Part shown: positions 33,555-41,838 of the stretch, piece after piece
How positions within the stretch are numbered: the stretch's first letter is position 1
Layout of the letters: each line of letters begins with the position of its first letter
Origin: Pseudomonas reactans
GTDB lineage: Bacteria; Pseudomonadota; Gammaproteobacteria; Pseudomonadales; Pseudomonadaceae
Assembly (NCBI RefSeq): GCF_013385825.1
Contig: NZ_JACAPG010000005.1
Location: 214,103 to 278,102 of the forward strand
DNA: 64,000 bases
Direction: 5' to 3'
Notes under the pieces: generated by a model
Told to the model about the DNA's origin: nothing
The model's database searches: none
What the model saw: only the letters and a program-made list of their open reading frames with translations
Translations under genes and position numbers: made by a program

Positions 33555-34328
33555 ATGAAACGACTTGAAGGCAAGAGCGCGCTGATCACCGGTTCGGCGC
33601 GTGGCATCGGCCGCGCCTTTGCCCAGGCCTACATCGCCGAAGGCGCCACCGTGGCCATCGCCGACATCAACCTGCAACGGGCCCAGGCCACGGCGGCTGA
33701 GCTGGGCCCACAGGCCTATGCCGTTGCCATGGATGTCACCGACCAGGCGTCCATCGACAGCGCGATTGCCGCTGTGGTGGCCCAGGCGGGCAAGCTGGAT
33801 ATCCTTATCAACAACGCCGCGCTGTTCGACCTGGCGCCCATCGTCGACATCACCCGCGACAGCTACGAACGGCTGTTCTCGATTAATGTCGCCGGCACGC
33901 TGTTCACCTTGCAGGCCGCTGCGCGGCAGATGATCAGCCAGGGCCACGGCGGCAAGATCATCAACATGGCCAGCCAGGCCGGGCGCCGCGGCGAGCCGTT
34001 GGTGGCGATCTACTGCGCGACCAAGGCGGCGGTGATCAGTTTGACGCAATCTGCGGGGTTGAATTTGATCAAGCAGGGGATCAACGTCAACGCCATCGCA
34101 CCGGGTGTGGTGGATGGCGAGCATTGGGATGGGGTGGATGCATTGTTTGCCAAACATGAGGGGTTGGCGCCGGGCGAGAAGAAAAAGCGGGTAGGGGGCG
34201 AAGTACCGTTTGGGCGGATGGGCACGGCGGAGGATTTGACCGGGATGGCGGTGTTCCTGGCCTCGAAAGAGTCCGACTACGTGGTGGCCCAGACTTACAA
34301 CGTCGATGGCGGCAACTGGATGAGCTGA
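33555..34328 (+). CDS. Sorbitol (L-iditol) dehydrogenase, SDR family
   Basis: A 257-residue short-chain dehydrogenase with GSARGIGRAFA cofactor loop, NNAA (about residue 87), catalytic Ser near INMASQAG and YCATKAAV (Tyr/Lys of the active site). The whole sequence, including GVVDGEHWDGVDALFAKHEGL and DYVVAQTYNVDGGNWMS, fits SmoS of Rhodobacter, which oxidises D-glucitol to D-fructose and galactitol to tagatose with NAD. It follows the binding-protein gene by 18 bases and is probably cotranscribed under MtlR. Confidence 0.92.
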   Translation: MKRLEGKSALITGSARGIGRAFAQAYIAEGATVAIADINLQRAQATAAELGPQAYAVAMDVTDQASIDSAIAAVVAQAGKLDILINNAALFDLAPIVDITRDSYERLFSINVAGTLFTLQAAARQMISQGHGGKIINMASQAGRRGEPLVAIYCATKAAVISLTQSAGLNLIKQGINVNAIAPGVVDGEHWDGVDALFAKHEGLAPGEKKKRVGGEVPFGRMGTAEDLTGMAVFLASKESDYVVAQTYNVDGGNWMS

Positions 34329-34340
34329 CCCAAAAAACCT

Positions 34341-34424
34341 TGTAGGAGCCGGCTTGCCGGCGATGAGGCCCTTGAAAACTGCGCAATGCCCAAGGCCGCC
34401 ATCGCCGGCAAGCCGGCTCCTACA
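34341..34424. repeat. REP doublet (REPIN) copy 4
   Basis: Inverted REP units (TGTAGGAGCCGGCTTGCCGG and complement) flank a variable core. It lies between the convergent sorbitol dehydrogenase and nrtR-like genes, ten bases from the latter's stop. Confidence 0.93.
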
Positions 34425-34433
34425 GGGGGTGGT

Positions 34434-35126
34434 TCACTCGGCAAAACTGCGATCAAAGAAATAAATGTCCCCAGGCTTCAGTTTCTCCACCGTCGCCTGG
34501 GGCCTGCCGCCCTCACCATTCTTCTTGCGCCCCGTCTCGCGCAGGTACCCCGCCTCAGTCAGCTTCAGCAAGCGCTGGCGAATACTGGTCTTCAATACCG
34601 GCCGCGCCAGCACCAGGGAAAAGATCGTGGTCGCTTCCGGCGCGCTGAATTCATCGCCCAGGAACATCAGCGGCAAGCTGCTGTACAGCGATTTGGAAAA
34701 CAAGCGTTCCTGCACGGCGGCCACGATGCTGTTGTGATCGAACGGCAGCTTGATGCTGCCATCCGCCACCCCCGCCAGTGAAAACCAGGCCTGATGCTCA
34801 CCCAGCTCCACCTCATCCGCCACGATCGCCAGGTAGTAAGTGGACGATGACCAGCAGCGCGGATCACGAAACGCATCCCCCACCGTGCCCACTTGCTCGC
34901 TCCAGGCCAGATCAAGTCCGACCTTGTCACTCGCGCGCAAGCGCTCCACCGCGTCCTTGAGGCTCAGATCTTGCACGCCGCCATTCACCACCACGCCCGG
35001 CAGCGCCCAGTGCCCGGCGAAGGGCTCGGCGTCGCGTTTGTTCAGCAGCAATTTCAGTTCCCCGGAGGCGCGGCAGTAAAACAATACGCACAGGTCGACG
35101 GTGTGGAGGTAGGGGCTCAGGGGCAT
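34434..35126 (-). CDS. nrtR: NrtR-type NUDIX/winged-helix regulator of NAD metabolism
   Basis: A 230-residue regulator. Residues 1-150 are a NUDIX fold (LLLNKRDAEPFAGHWALPGVVV) whose catalytic Nudix box is degraded (DLSLKDAVERLRASD), as in NrtR, which senses ADP-ribose or related ligands. Residues about 150-230 are a winged helix (LKTSIRQRLLKLTEAGYLRETGRKKNGEGGRP). It is divergent from pncA-pncB-nadE, the classic NrtR target operon. Palindromes in the gap are probable operators. Confidence 0.9.
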   Translation of the reverse strand: MPLSPYLHTVDLCVLFYCRASGELKLLLNKRDAEPFAGHWALPGVVVNGGVQDLSLKDAVERLRASDKVGLDLAWSEQVGTVGDAFRDPRCWSSSTYYLAIVADEVELGEHQAWFSLAGVADGSIKLPFDHNSIVAAVQERLFSKSLYSSLPLMFLGDEFSAPEATTIFSLVLARPVLKTSIRQRLLKLTEAGYLRETGRKKNGEGGRPQATVEKLKPGDIYFFDRSFAE

Positions 35127-35179
35127 GTTGACGTCCTTCTAGACAGCGATGACGCACAGTCTAACCAATCGAGCAGATA

Positions 35180-35247
35180 TGTCATGTACTTGAGCCTGCA
35201 TAGATAACCAAATGTTTCTTGCAATGAAAGTACATGACGTGTACTTT
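35180..35247. promoter_or_regulatory. NrtR-type operator region upstream of pncA
   Basis: AAAGTACA (35227-35234) and TGTACTTT (35240-35247) are perfect 8-bp arms around five bases, 27 bases before the pncA start. A second copy of one half, ATGTCATGTACTTG, lies at about 35180-35192 in the opposite orientation, nearer nrtR. Two sites would allow joint control of both divergent genes. Confidence 0.65.
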
Positions 35248-35273
35248 TGTTTTCAGGCCACAGGAGAATCGCC

Positions 35274-35921
35274 ATGACCCTCGCGAAAACTGCCATTGCT
35301 TCATTCGATGTCGACGCCCAGAAGAGCTTCACGCCGCTGTGCCCCAACGAATTGCCTGTGGCCGGCGGCGACCAGATCGGTGCCGAGCTCAACTACATGG
35401 CGAGTCTGGCCGGCCATCGTGTCGGCAGCAAAGACGCCCATACCCCGCACGCGCCCTGGGTGGTGTCGCAGCACAGCGAGATGCTGCAAGCCACCGGCCT
35501 GGCCCACGCCGATGTGACCTGGGTGAGCCATTGCGTGCCGGGCACCGAGGGCTTCACCTTGCTCGACGAGTTGCCCACGCCTTATGACTACGACTACTTC
35601 ATCTGGAAAGGCGTCGAACCCGACCTGCACCCCTACGGCGCCTGCTACCACGACCTGCACGACAAACTCTCTACCGGCGTGATCGAGTACCTGAAAGCCC
35701 AGGGCGTGACCCGCGTCATCGTCGGCGGCCTGGCTTTGGACTACTGCGTCAAGACCACCGCCTTGCAACTGCTCAAGGCTGGCCTGGAAGTGGTTCTGCA
35801 CTTGCCGGCGTGCCGGGGCATTACGCAGGAGGGCGGTGTACAGGCGGTCAACGAGTTACTCAAGGCCGGTGCCGTCATCAGCAGCACCCGCGAAGAACTG
35901 GCCGCGATGGCCGCGCGTTAA
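35274..35921 (+). CDS. pncA: Nicotinamidase
   Basis: A 215-residue isochorismatase-fold amidase. The catalytic triad is visible: Asp in FDVDAQKSFTP (about residue 9), Lys in FIWKGVEPD (about 111) and Cys in GLALDYCVKTTAL (about 160); the metal-site HTPHAP is also present. It converts nicotinamide to nicotinate for NAD salvage. First gene of a three-gene NAD operon, 12 bases ahead of pncB. Confidence 0.93.
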   Translation: MTLAKTAIASFDVDAQKSFTPLCPNELPVAGGDQIGAELNYMASLAGHRVGSKDAHTPHAPWVVSQHSEMLQATGLAHADVTWVSHCVPGTEGFTLLDELPTPYDYDYFIWKGVEPDLHPYGACYHDLHDKLSTGVIEYLKAQGVTRVIVGGLALDYCVKTTALQLLKAGLEVVLHLPACRGITQEGGVQAVNELLKAGAVISSTREELAAMAAR

Positions 35922-35932
35922 GGAGACACACC

Positions 35933-37150
35933 ATGGAAAGTGCCTACGACTACGAAACGCCCGTTATCCAGGGGTTGCTCGACACCGACTACTACACCTT
36001 CACCATGATGCAGGCCGTGTTGCACCAGTACCCCAATGTCGATGTGGAGTACAACTTCATCGTGCGGTCCAAGGAAAAGCTCGGCCACCTGATTCCCGAA
36101 ATCCGTGCCGAGTTGGAGCAACTCGCCAGCCTGCGTATGCGCGAAGGTGAGCTGCGCTTTCTGTTCAATCCACGCTTTCGCGAATACCTCACACCGGACT
36201 ACGAGCGTTTCCTCGGCCTGTTCCGCTTCAATCTGCGCTACATCCATGTCAGCGAAATCGACGGCCAACTGAACATCCGCGTGGTCGGCCCGATGCTGCA
36301 CTGCATCATGTTCGAACAGCCGGTCCTGGCCCTGGTCAGTGAGCTGCGCAACCGCAACAAATACCCCGACGTGATCCTGGAAGACGTCACTCGCAAGCTC
36401 TACCAGAAGTTCGACTGGCTGCAGAAAAACCTCAGCCGCGAAGAACTCGCCGACCTGCGTGTGTCCGACTTTTCCACCCGTCGCCGCCTGTCGTTCAAGG
36501 CCCAGCGTGAAGTGGTCGACATCATGCGCCGCGACTTCCCCGGCCAGTTTGTTGGCACCAGCAATGCGCACCTGGCCTACGAATTCGACCTACCGCTGAT
36601 CGGCACCATGGCGCACCAATGGCTGATGGTGCACCAGCAACTGGGCCGCCTGCGCGAAAGCCAGAACGCCGCCCTGGAAAACTGGGTGCGCGAATACCGT
36701 GGCCGCCTGGGTATCGCCCTGACTGACTGCATCAGCACCGACTTTTTCCTCAAGGACTTCGACCTTTACTTCGCCAAGCTGTATGACGGCCTGCGCCAGG
36801 ACTCCGGCGACCCGATCATCTGGGCCGACAAAGTGCTGGCCCGCTACCAGCAACTGGGCATCGATCCGATGACCAAGGACCTGATGTTCTCTGACGGCCT
36901 GAATTTCGAAAAATGCCTGCCGATCCTGCGGCACGTGCGCGGCAAGGCCAAGTTCGGCTTCGGCATGGGCACCAGCCTGGCCTGCGACGTGGAGGGCGTC
37001 GAACCGCTGAGCATCGTGATGAAACTGGTGCGGGTGCACGGCGAACCGGTGGTGAAATTTTCGGATGACCCGATCAAGAACGTCTGCGAAGACGCCTCGT
37101 TTTTGCAGTACGCAGCACAAGTGTTCAATGTCGGCAGCGTGGAGGTGTGA
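35933..37150 (+). CDS. pncB: Nicotinate phosphoribosyltransferase
   Basis: A 405-residue enzyme of normal bacterial length: LLDTDYYTFTMMQAVLHQYP near the N-terminus, FSTRRRLSFKAQ, GTSNAHLAYEFDLPLIGTMAHQW with the autophosphorylated His region, and LRQDSGDPIIWADKVL. It makes nicotinate mononucleotide from nicotinate and PRPP, using ATP. It follows pncA by 12 bases with an AAGGAGA site and abuts nadE. Confidence 0.95.
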   Translation: MESAYDYETPVIQGLLDTDYYTFTMMQAVLHQYPNVDVEYNFIVRSKEKLGHLIPEIRAELEQLASLRMREGELRFLFNPRFREYLTPDYERFLGLFRFNLRYIHVSEIDGQLNIRVVGPMLHCIMFEQPVLALVSELRNRNKYPDVILEDVTRKLYQKFDWLQKNLSREELADLRVSDFSTRRRLSFKAQREVVDIMRRDFPGQFVGTSNAHLAYEFDLPLIGTMAHQWLMVHQQLGRLRESQNAALENWVREYRGRLGIALTDCISTDFFLKDFDLYFAKLYDGLRQDSGDPIIWADKVLARYQQLGIDPMTKDLMFSDGLNFEKCLPILRHVRGKAKFGFGMGTSLACDVEGVEPLSIVMKLVRVHGEPVVKFSDDPIKNVCEDASFLQYAAQVFNVGSVEV

Positions 37151-37151
37151 C

Positions 37152-37961
37152 ATGCAAGCACGTATCGCACAGGAACTGAACATCAATCGGCAACTGGTCG
37201 AAGGCGGTGAGGCCAGGGAAATCCAACGGCGCATCGACTTTATCAAGACTACCTTGCTCGGCTCCGACAGCAAGGCGTTGGTACTGGGCATCAGCGGTGG
37301 CGTTGACTCCCTCACGGCTGGCCGGTTGTGCCAGTTGGCCGTAGAGCAACTGCGCGACGAGAACTACGCCGCGCGCTTCATCGCCATGCGCCTGCCCTAC
37401 AAGACCCAAGCCGACGAAAACGATGCCCAGGCCTCCCTGGACTTCATCACCCCGGACCAGATCGACACCCTCAACATCGCCGCCAGCGTCGACGGCCTCA
37501 TGGCCAGCCTGACCGCCACCGAAGCCAGCGCCACCCATGTCGATTTCATCAAGGGCAACGTCAAGGCACGCGCACGGATGATCGCCCAATACGCCGTGGC
37601 CAACCTGCACAACGGCCTGGTGGTCGGCACCGACCACGGCGCCGAGGCGTTGATGGGGTTTTTCACCAAGTTTGGTGACGGCGCCTGCGACCTGGCGCCA
37701 CTGTCGGGCCTGACCAAGACCCAGGTGCGCCTGCTCGCCACGGCCCTTGGCGCCCCGGACAACCTGGTGCACAAACACCCGACTGCCGACCTGGAAGAGC
37801 TTGTGCCGGGTAAGTTGGATGAACACGCCTACGGTTGCACTTACGCAGAGATCGACGCGTACCTGATGGGCGAACCGGTGAGCGAGCGGGTGAGGTCGAT
37901 TGCCGAGCAGGCCTACCTGAAGACGGCCCACAAACGCGCACTCCCCATCGCCCCCTTGTAG
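37152..37961 (+). CDS. nadE: Ammonia-dependent NAD+ synthetase
   Basis: A 269-residue NadE of the short, ammonia-using type, lacking a glutaminase domain. The P-loop SGGVDSLTAGRL (about residue 46) and VGTDHGAEALMGFFTKFGDGACDLAPL are intact. It converts nicotinate adenine dinucleotide to NAD. It starts one base after the pncB stop, so translation is coupled. Its TAG stop is inside the first arm of a REP doublet. Confidence 0.95.
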   Translation: MQARIAQELNINRQLVEGGEAREIQRRIDFIKTTLLGSDSKALVLGISGGVDSLTAGRLCQLAVEQLRDENYAARFIAMRLPYKTQADENDAQASLDFITPDQIDTLNIAASVDGLMASLTATEASATHVDFIKGNVKARARMIAQYAVANLHNGLVVGTDHGAEALMGFFTKFGDGACDLAPLSGLTKTQVRLLATALGAPDNLVHKHPTADLEELVPGKLDEHAYGCTYAEIDAYLMGEPVSERVRSIAEQAYLKTAHKRALPIAPL

Positions 37962-38057
37962 GAGCCGGCTTGCCGGCGAAGAACGTTAACGATAACGCGG
38001 GCATCTTGGAGATGCGCGTTGTCGATGCGTTTTTCGCTGGCAAGCCAGCTCCTACAA
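37957..38057. repeat. REP doublet (REPIN) copy 5, overlapping the nadE stop codon
   Basis: The left unit TTGTAGGAGCCGGCTTGCCG supplies the TAG stop of nadE at 37959-37961. The right unit is slightly diverged (GCTGGCAAGCCAGCTCCTAC). The core of about 55 bases is the longest of the five copies here. Confidence 0.92.
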
Positions 38058-38067
38058 GGGATTTCGG

Positions 38068-39099
38068 TCAACGTTCGATCGACCGACTCCACCGCGCATT
38101 CCACTCCGGCCGCGCCTGGTTGACCTGGTCCCAATCAATCGAAATCGCCGTCTGCAAGTAACTTTGCATCGCTTCTACCCGGGCACGGGTCTTGTCGGTG
38201 GTCGGCGTGGTCGGGTTAGACGGGATCTGATCGCCTTCTTCCAGCGCCGGGGCCTGGGCTTCGGCGGTCAGCAAAAACGCGGCGAGTTTCTGCGCCAGTT
38301 CCGGCTGGTCGTTGCGGGCAATCACGCACTCTGCCACGTTCAGCACCACTGCACCCTCCTTGGGTTGCGCATATTCCATGGGCACACCGAGCAGTTTCTG
38401 GGTGGCGACTTGGGTCGGGGTGAGCGGGAAGATCGCGGCTTCGTCGGTCTGCACCATTTCGGAGATCTTCGCGGAGCTGGCAATGTATTCCAGCACGTTG
38501 GGGCCGACGGTTTTTGGCCAGGCCTTGAAACCGGGGTCGACGTTGGTTTCGTCGCCGCCTTGAAGGCGGTTGAACATCAGGAAGCCATGCAGGCCGAAGG
38601 TGGAGGAGGCCAGGGACTGGAACACCACTTTGTCCTTGAAGCGCGGGTCGGCCAGGTCCATCCACGAGGTAGGCGCGGCCCAGCCTTTTTCCTTGAACAT
38701 CTTGGCGTTGTAGCCCAGGCCGGTGACGCCGAGGGTCACGGCCACGGCCTCTTCCTTGATCTTCGCCTTGGCGGGGATCTGCTCCAGGGTGGCGCTGGGC
38801 GTCAACTTGTCACACAGGCCCATGGAAATCGCGCGGTACATGATGCCGTCGTCGAGGAACATCACGTGCATCTGCGGGTTGTCTTTGTTGGCCTGGACCT
38901 TGGCAAGGATGTCCGACGAGGTGCCGGGCACGATTACTACCTTGACGTTATTGGCCTTTTCGAACGCGGGCAGCACCTTGTCGGCGTAGACCCGTTCCAT
39001 GGTGCCGCCGTTCATGCCCAGGTACAGCGTGGGCGCGGCGTGGGCCGTTGAGGCGAGCAGGGCGAGGGACAAGCAGGACAGCGCAATACGTGGGTTCAT
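38068..39099 (-). CDS. ABC transporter substrate-binding protein (polyamine/opine type)
   Basis: A 343-residue periplasmic binding protein with a Sec signal peptide (LSCLSLALLASTAHAA). LYLGMNGGTMERVYADKVLPAFEKANNVKVVIVPGTSSDILAKV and the LADPRFKDKVVFQSLASSTFG segment fit the PotD/FbpA-like cluster of binding proteins for polyamines, opines and metal chelates. It is the last gene of a minus-strand operon encoding ATPase, two permeases and a flavin dehydrogenase; the gap before it is 14 bases. The ligand is unknown. Confidence 0.9.
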   Translation of the reverse strand: MNPRIALSCLSLALLASTAHAAPTLYLGMNGGTMERVYADKVLPAFEKANNVKVVIVPGTSSDILAKVQANKDNPQMHVMFLDDGIMYRAISMGLCDKLTPSATLEQIPAKAKIKEEAVAVTLGVTGLGYNAKMFKEKGWAAPTSWMDLADPRFKDKVVFQSLASSTFGLHGFLMFNRLQGGDETNVDPGFKAWPKTVGPNVLEYIASSAKISEMVQTDEAAIFPLTPTQVATQKLLGVPMEYAQPKEGAVVLNVAECVIARNDQPELAQKLAAFLLTAEAQAPALEEGDQIPSNPTTPTTDKTRARVEAMQSYLQTAISIDWDQVNQARPEWNARWSRSIER

Positions 39100-39113
39100 G
39101 GATGTTTTTCCTC

Positions 39114-40211
39114 TCAGGCTTGGAAACGACGGATGGAAAACGCTTCGATGGGTTGGCGGCTGGCACCGGTGCAGACGATCTCTGCCAGGGCTTCACCGAC
39201 GGCGGGACCGAGCTGGAACCCGGCGCCGGCAAAGCCGAAACCGTGGAGCAAGCCGGGTTGAGTACTGCTGGGACCGATCACCGGTTCATGATCGGGGAGG
39301 TAACCTTCGGTGCCGCTCCAGGTGCGGATAGCCTGGGCACCCTTGAGAAACGGATACAGTTCGCCGGCATTGCGCAGAATCTCCAGCACCGCGGCTTGCC
39401 CTGGTCGCGCTTGCTGCGGGCCGAGGGCAAAGCCGCGACCGCCGCCGAGGATGCAATTGCCCCGGGCAACCTGTCGCGCATAGATCCCGCCGCCTTCGAC
39501 GCCCGTGCTCACGTCCATCACCACCGGCAAGGGCTCAGTGACCAACATCGCCGGGTGTGCCGAGGTCATAGGCACCGCTTCGCCAAACTGTTCGGCCACC
39601 GCACCTGCCCACGCCCCGGCGCAATTGAGCAGCCACGGCGCTTGCAGATGCAGCCCGTTGGCGCAGTGCACCCGGAAATGCTGCCCGTTATGCTCGATAC
39701 GCATGACCTGCGACTGTTCATAAACCTGTGCGCCGCGTTGTTTCGCCGCGCGGGCAAAGGCGGGCGACACCAGGCGGGGATTGGCGTGGCCGTCTTGCGG
39801 ACACAACGAGGCACCGACGGCGATATCGCCGACCCAGGGAAATCGTGCTCGCAGCTCTGCGTAATCCAGCAGTTGCAAACCCAGGCCAAACCCCCGTGTC
39901 TGCTCGGCATACGCCTGCAACGCGGCGAAATCGGCATGACTGCGCGCCAGTTTCAAATGCCCGGAACGCACGTATTCGCCGTCGATGCCGATTAATCCCG
40001 GCAAGTCTGCCCACAGTTGGTGGGCACGCTGCGACAGTGGCAACTGGTGCAAAGGCCGCCCCTGGCGCCGCACGCCGCCGTAGTTGACGCCGCTGGAGTG
40101 TGAGCCGCAGAAGTCCCGCTCCACCAGCGCCACCCGCTGGCCTTTCTGCGCCAGCATCAGCGCGGCCGACGCGCCGACGATCCCGCCACCCAATACAATG
40201 ACATCAATCAC
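39114..40211 (-). CDS. FAD-dependent oxidoreductase, HcnC/OoxB-like subunit
   Basis: A 365-residue DAO-type flavoprotein: dinucleotide motif VIVLGGGIVGASAALMLAQKG at the N-terminus, and the C-terminal GLLHGFGFAGAGFQLGPAVGE. It fits the catalytic beta subunit of hydrogen cyanide synthase, opine oxidases and related heterotrimeric amino-acid dehydrogenases. The GTG start at 40211 overlaps the preceding gene's stop by four bases. It should oxidise the C-N bond of an imported secondary amine or amino acid. Confidence 0.88.
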   Translation of the reverse strand: MIDVIVLGGGIVGASAALMLAQKGQRVALVERDFCGSHSSGVNYGGVRRQGRPLHQLPLSQRAHQLWADLPGLIGIDGEYVRSGHLKLARSHADFAALQAYAEQTRGFGLGLQLLDYAELRARFPWVGDIAVGASLCPQDGHANPRLVSPAFARAAKQRGAQVYEQSQVMRIEHNGQHFRVHCANGLHLQAPWLLNCAGAWAGAVAEQFGEAVPMTSAHPAMLVTEPLPVVMDVSTGVEGGGIYARQVARGNCILGGGRGFALGPQQARPGQAAVLEILRNAGELYPFLKGAQAIRTWSGTEGYLPDHEPVIGPSSTQPGLLHGFGFAGAGFQLGPAVGEALAEIVCTGASRQPIEAFSIRRFQA

Positions 40212-41551
40212 GGCTGCACCTCCACGCCAAACGGCAGCGGCTTGATTGGTGCCTGGCCCCGCAAGCGGCCGACGTTTTCGATGGCCCGGCCGCTGCGCTC
40301 GGCGACAATTTCCGCCGCCGCCAACCCGCACATCCGGCCTTGGCAGCGGCCCATGCCGACGCGACAGTGCGCCTTGACGCGATTGATCTCCCAGTGGCCT
40401 TCATCCACCACCGCGCGCACGTCGCCGACGCTGACTTCTTCGCAGCGGCAGAGGATCAATTCATCGGGGGCTTCGGCCGCCCATTGTTCCGGAAACGGGA
40501 ACGCAGTTTCCAAGCCCTGACGAAAGCGTTGGATGGCGGCCAATTGTTGCTCCAGCACAGCAGGGCGGCGCTGATCGATGGACACGCCCAAATCCCCGAG
40601 CACGGCCAGCGCTGCACGTTCACCCGCCATTTGTGCAGCGTCCGCACCCATGATCCCAGCCCCATCGCCCGCCAGGTACACGCCGTTGACGCTGCTGCGT
40701 CCGGCACTGTCCCGTTGTGGCAGCCACGCGCGGTTCAAGGCATTCCAGGTGAACTCACAGCCGAGCAAATCCGCCAGTTGCGTCTCGCTGCGCAGGGCAT
40801 GGGCGAAGGCCACGGCGTCGCATTCCAAGGTCTGATCAGCCCATTGAATGCCGCTGACCCGTTGTGCTCCGTTGATCTGTTCAAGCGTGGCGCCCTGATG
40901 CACGGGAATCCCGTGGGCCGTCAACCAGGCGCGGTAATACACGCCTTTGGCCAAGGTCGCCGGTTGCCCGAGCAACGCTGGCAATGCACGGCATTGGGCA
41001 CTGAACGGCGCGCTGTCGAGCACTGCCACCACCTTGGCGCCGGCCTTGGCGTACTGGTAAGCCACCAGATACAGCAACGGCCCGCTGCCACAAAACGCCA
41101 CGCGCTCACCGATGGCGCAGCCTTGGTACTTCAGTGCGATTTGTGCCGCGCCCAGGCTGTACACACCCGGCAAGGTCCAGCCCGGCACGGGCAGGATGCG
41201 GTCGGTGGCGCCCGTGGCGACGATAAGTTGCGCGTACTCGATGCTTTCGGCGCGGCCATTGTTCAGCATATCCAGGCGCCCGTCCTCGGCATTCCACACC
41301 AGGGTTTCGGCGCGGTAGTCGATCAGCGGCGCGAGTTCATCCAGGGTGCGATGCACGGCCTCGGCCTTGCGCGCTTCAAAACCGTAGAGTTGCTGGGCGG
41401 TGCGCTGGAAGCCTACCGGTTGGCGTCGATAAATCTGCCCGCCACCGCGCAGGCTTTCATCCACCAGGCAAGGTCTGATGCCATGGTCGAGCAACGTGCG
41501 CGCCGCGCTGATCCCGGCCGGGCCTGCGCCCACAATCACCACAGGCTTCAT
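40208..41551 (-). CDS. FAD/NAD(P)-binding oxidoreductase, HcnB/OoxA-like subunit
   Basis: A 447-residue flavoprotein: VVIVGAGPAGISAARTLLD at the start, a second nucleotide-binding motif AFCGSGPLLYLVAYQYAK (about residue 155), GVYLAGDGAGIMGADAA, and a C-terminal Cys set (ILCRCEEV, then HCRVGMGRCQGRMC) of the BFD-like iron-sulfur type. It is the electron-transfer alpha subunit of HcnABC/opine-oxidase complexes. Start ATG 41551 overlaps the small subunit gene by four bases. Confidence 0.88.
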   Translation of the reverse strand: MKPVVIVGAGPAGISAARTLLDHGIRPCLVDESLRGGGQIYRRQPVGFQRTAQQLYGFEARKAEAVHRTLDELAPLIDYRAETLVWNAEDGRLDMLNNGRAESIEYAQLIVATGATDRILPVPGWTLPGVYSLGAAQIALKYQGCAIGERVAFCGSGPLLYLVAYQYAKAGAKVVAVLDSAPFSAQCRALPALLGQPATLAKGVYYRAWLTAHGIPVHQGATLEQINGAQRVSGIQWADQTLECDAVAFAHALRSETQLADLLGCEFTWNALNRAWLPQRDSAGRSSVNGVYLAGDGAGIMGADAAQMAGERAALAVLGDLGVSIDQRRPAVLEQQLAAIQRFRQGLETAFPFPEQWAAEAPDELILCRCEEVSVGDVRAVVDEGHWEINRVKAHCRVGMGRCQGRMCGLAAAEIVAERSGRAIENVGRLRGQAPIKPLPFGVEVQP

Positions 41552-41838
41552 GACTGGCGCCCCGGTTCGCGGCGGATGGCCTGGCCTTCTTCCAATAGCG
41601 TCGAACAAGCGCGCACGCGGCGGCCATCCTCCAGCCGCACCCAACAATCCTGGCACGCGCCCATCAGGCAGAAACCGGCCCGTGGTTCGGCGCTGAAATC
41701 ACTGCCGCGCAGGTGTTCGGCGCAGGTCAGCACGGCGGTCAGCAGGGTGTCACCGAGCAAACCGCTGGCGGGTTGCCCGTCAAGGGTAAAGGCCAGGGCA
41801 GGGCGTTGGGTTTCGGCCAGGCGTTTGAACAGAGCCAT
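41548..41838 (-). CDS. (2Fe-2S)-binding subunit, HcnA-like
   Basis: A 96-residue ferredoxin-like subunit with Cys pattern FCLMGACQDCWV and a fourth Cys in RRVRACST. Such proteins are the small subunit of HcnABC/opine-oxidase-type dehydrogenases. ATG 41838 overlaps the permease stop (ATGA) and the gene overlaps the next by four bases, so the three subunits are translationally coupled. Confidence 0.88.
   Translation of the reverse strand: MALFKRLAETQRPALAFTLDGQPASGLLGDTLLTAVLTCAEHLRGSDFSAEPRAGFCLMGACQDCWVRLEDGRRVRACSTLLEEGQAIRREPGRQS

Noticed and set aside
10078..38057. Repeated GTAGGAGCCGGC units considered as a CRISPR array or attachment sites
   Set aside because: They are paired inverted units scattered over 28 kb with no regular spacers, no cas genes and no integrase; they are REP doublets.
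39114..41838. Hydrogen cyanide synthase hcnABC
   Set aside because: Subunit types match, but the genes are in reverse-context with an ABC importer and IclR regulator, and the small subunit lacks the usual HcnA N-terminal sequence as I remember it; an amine or opine dehydrogenase is more likely.
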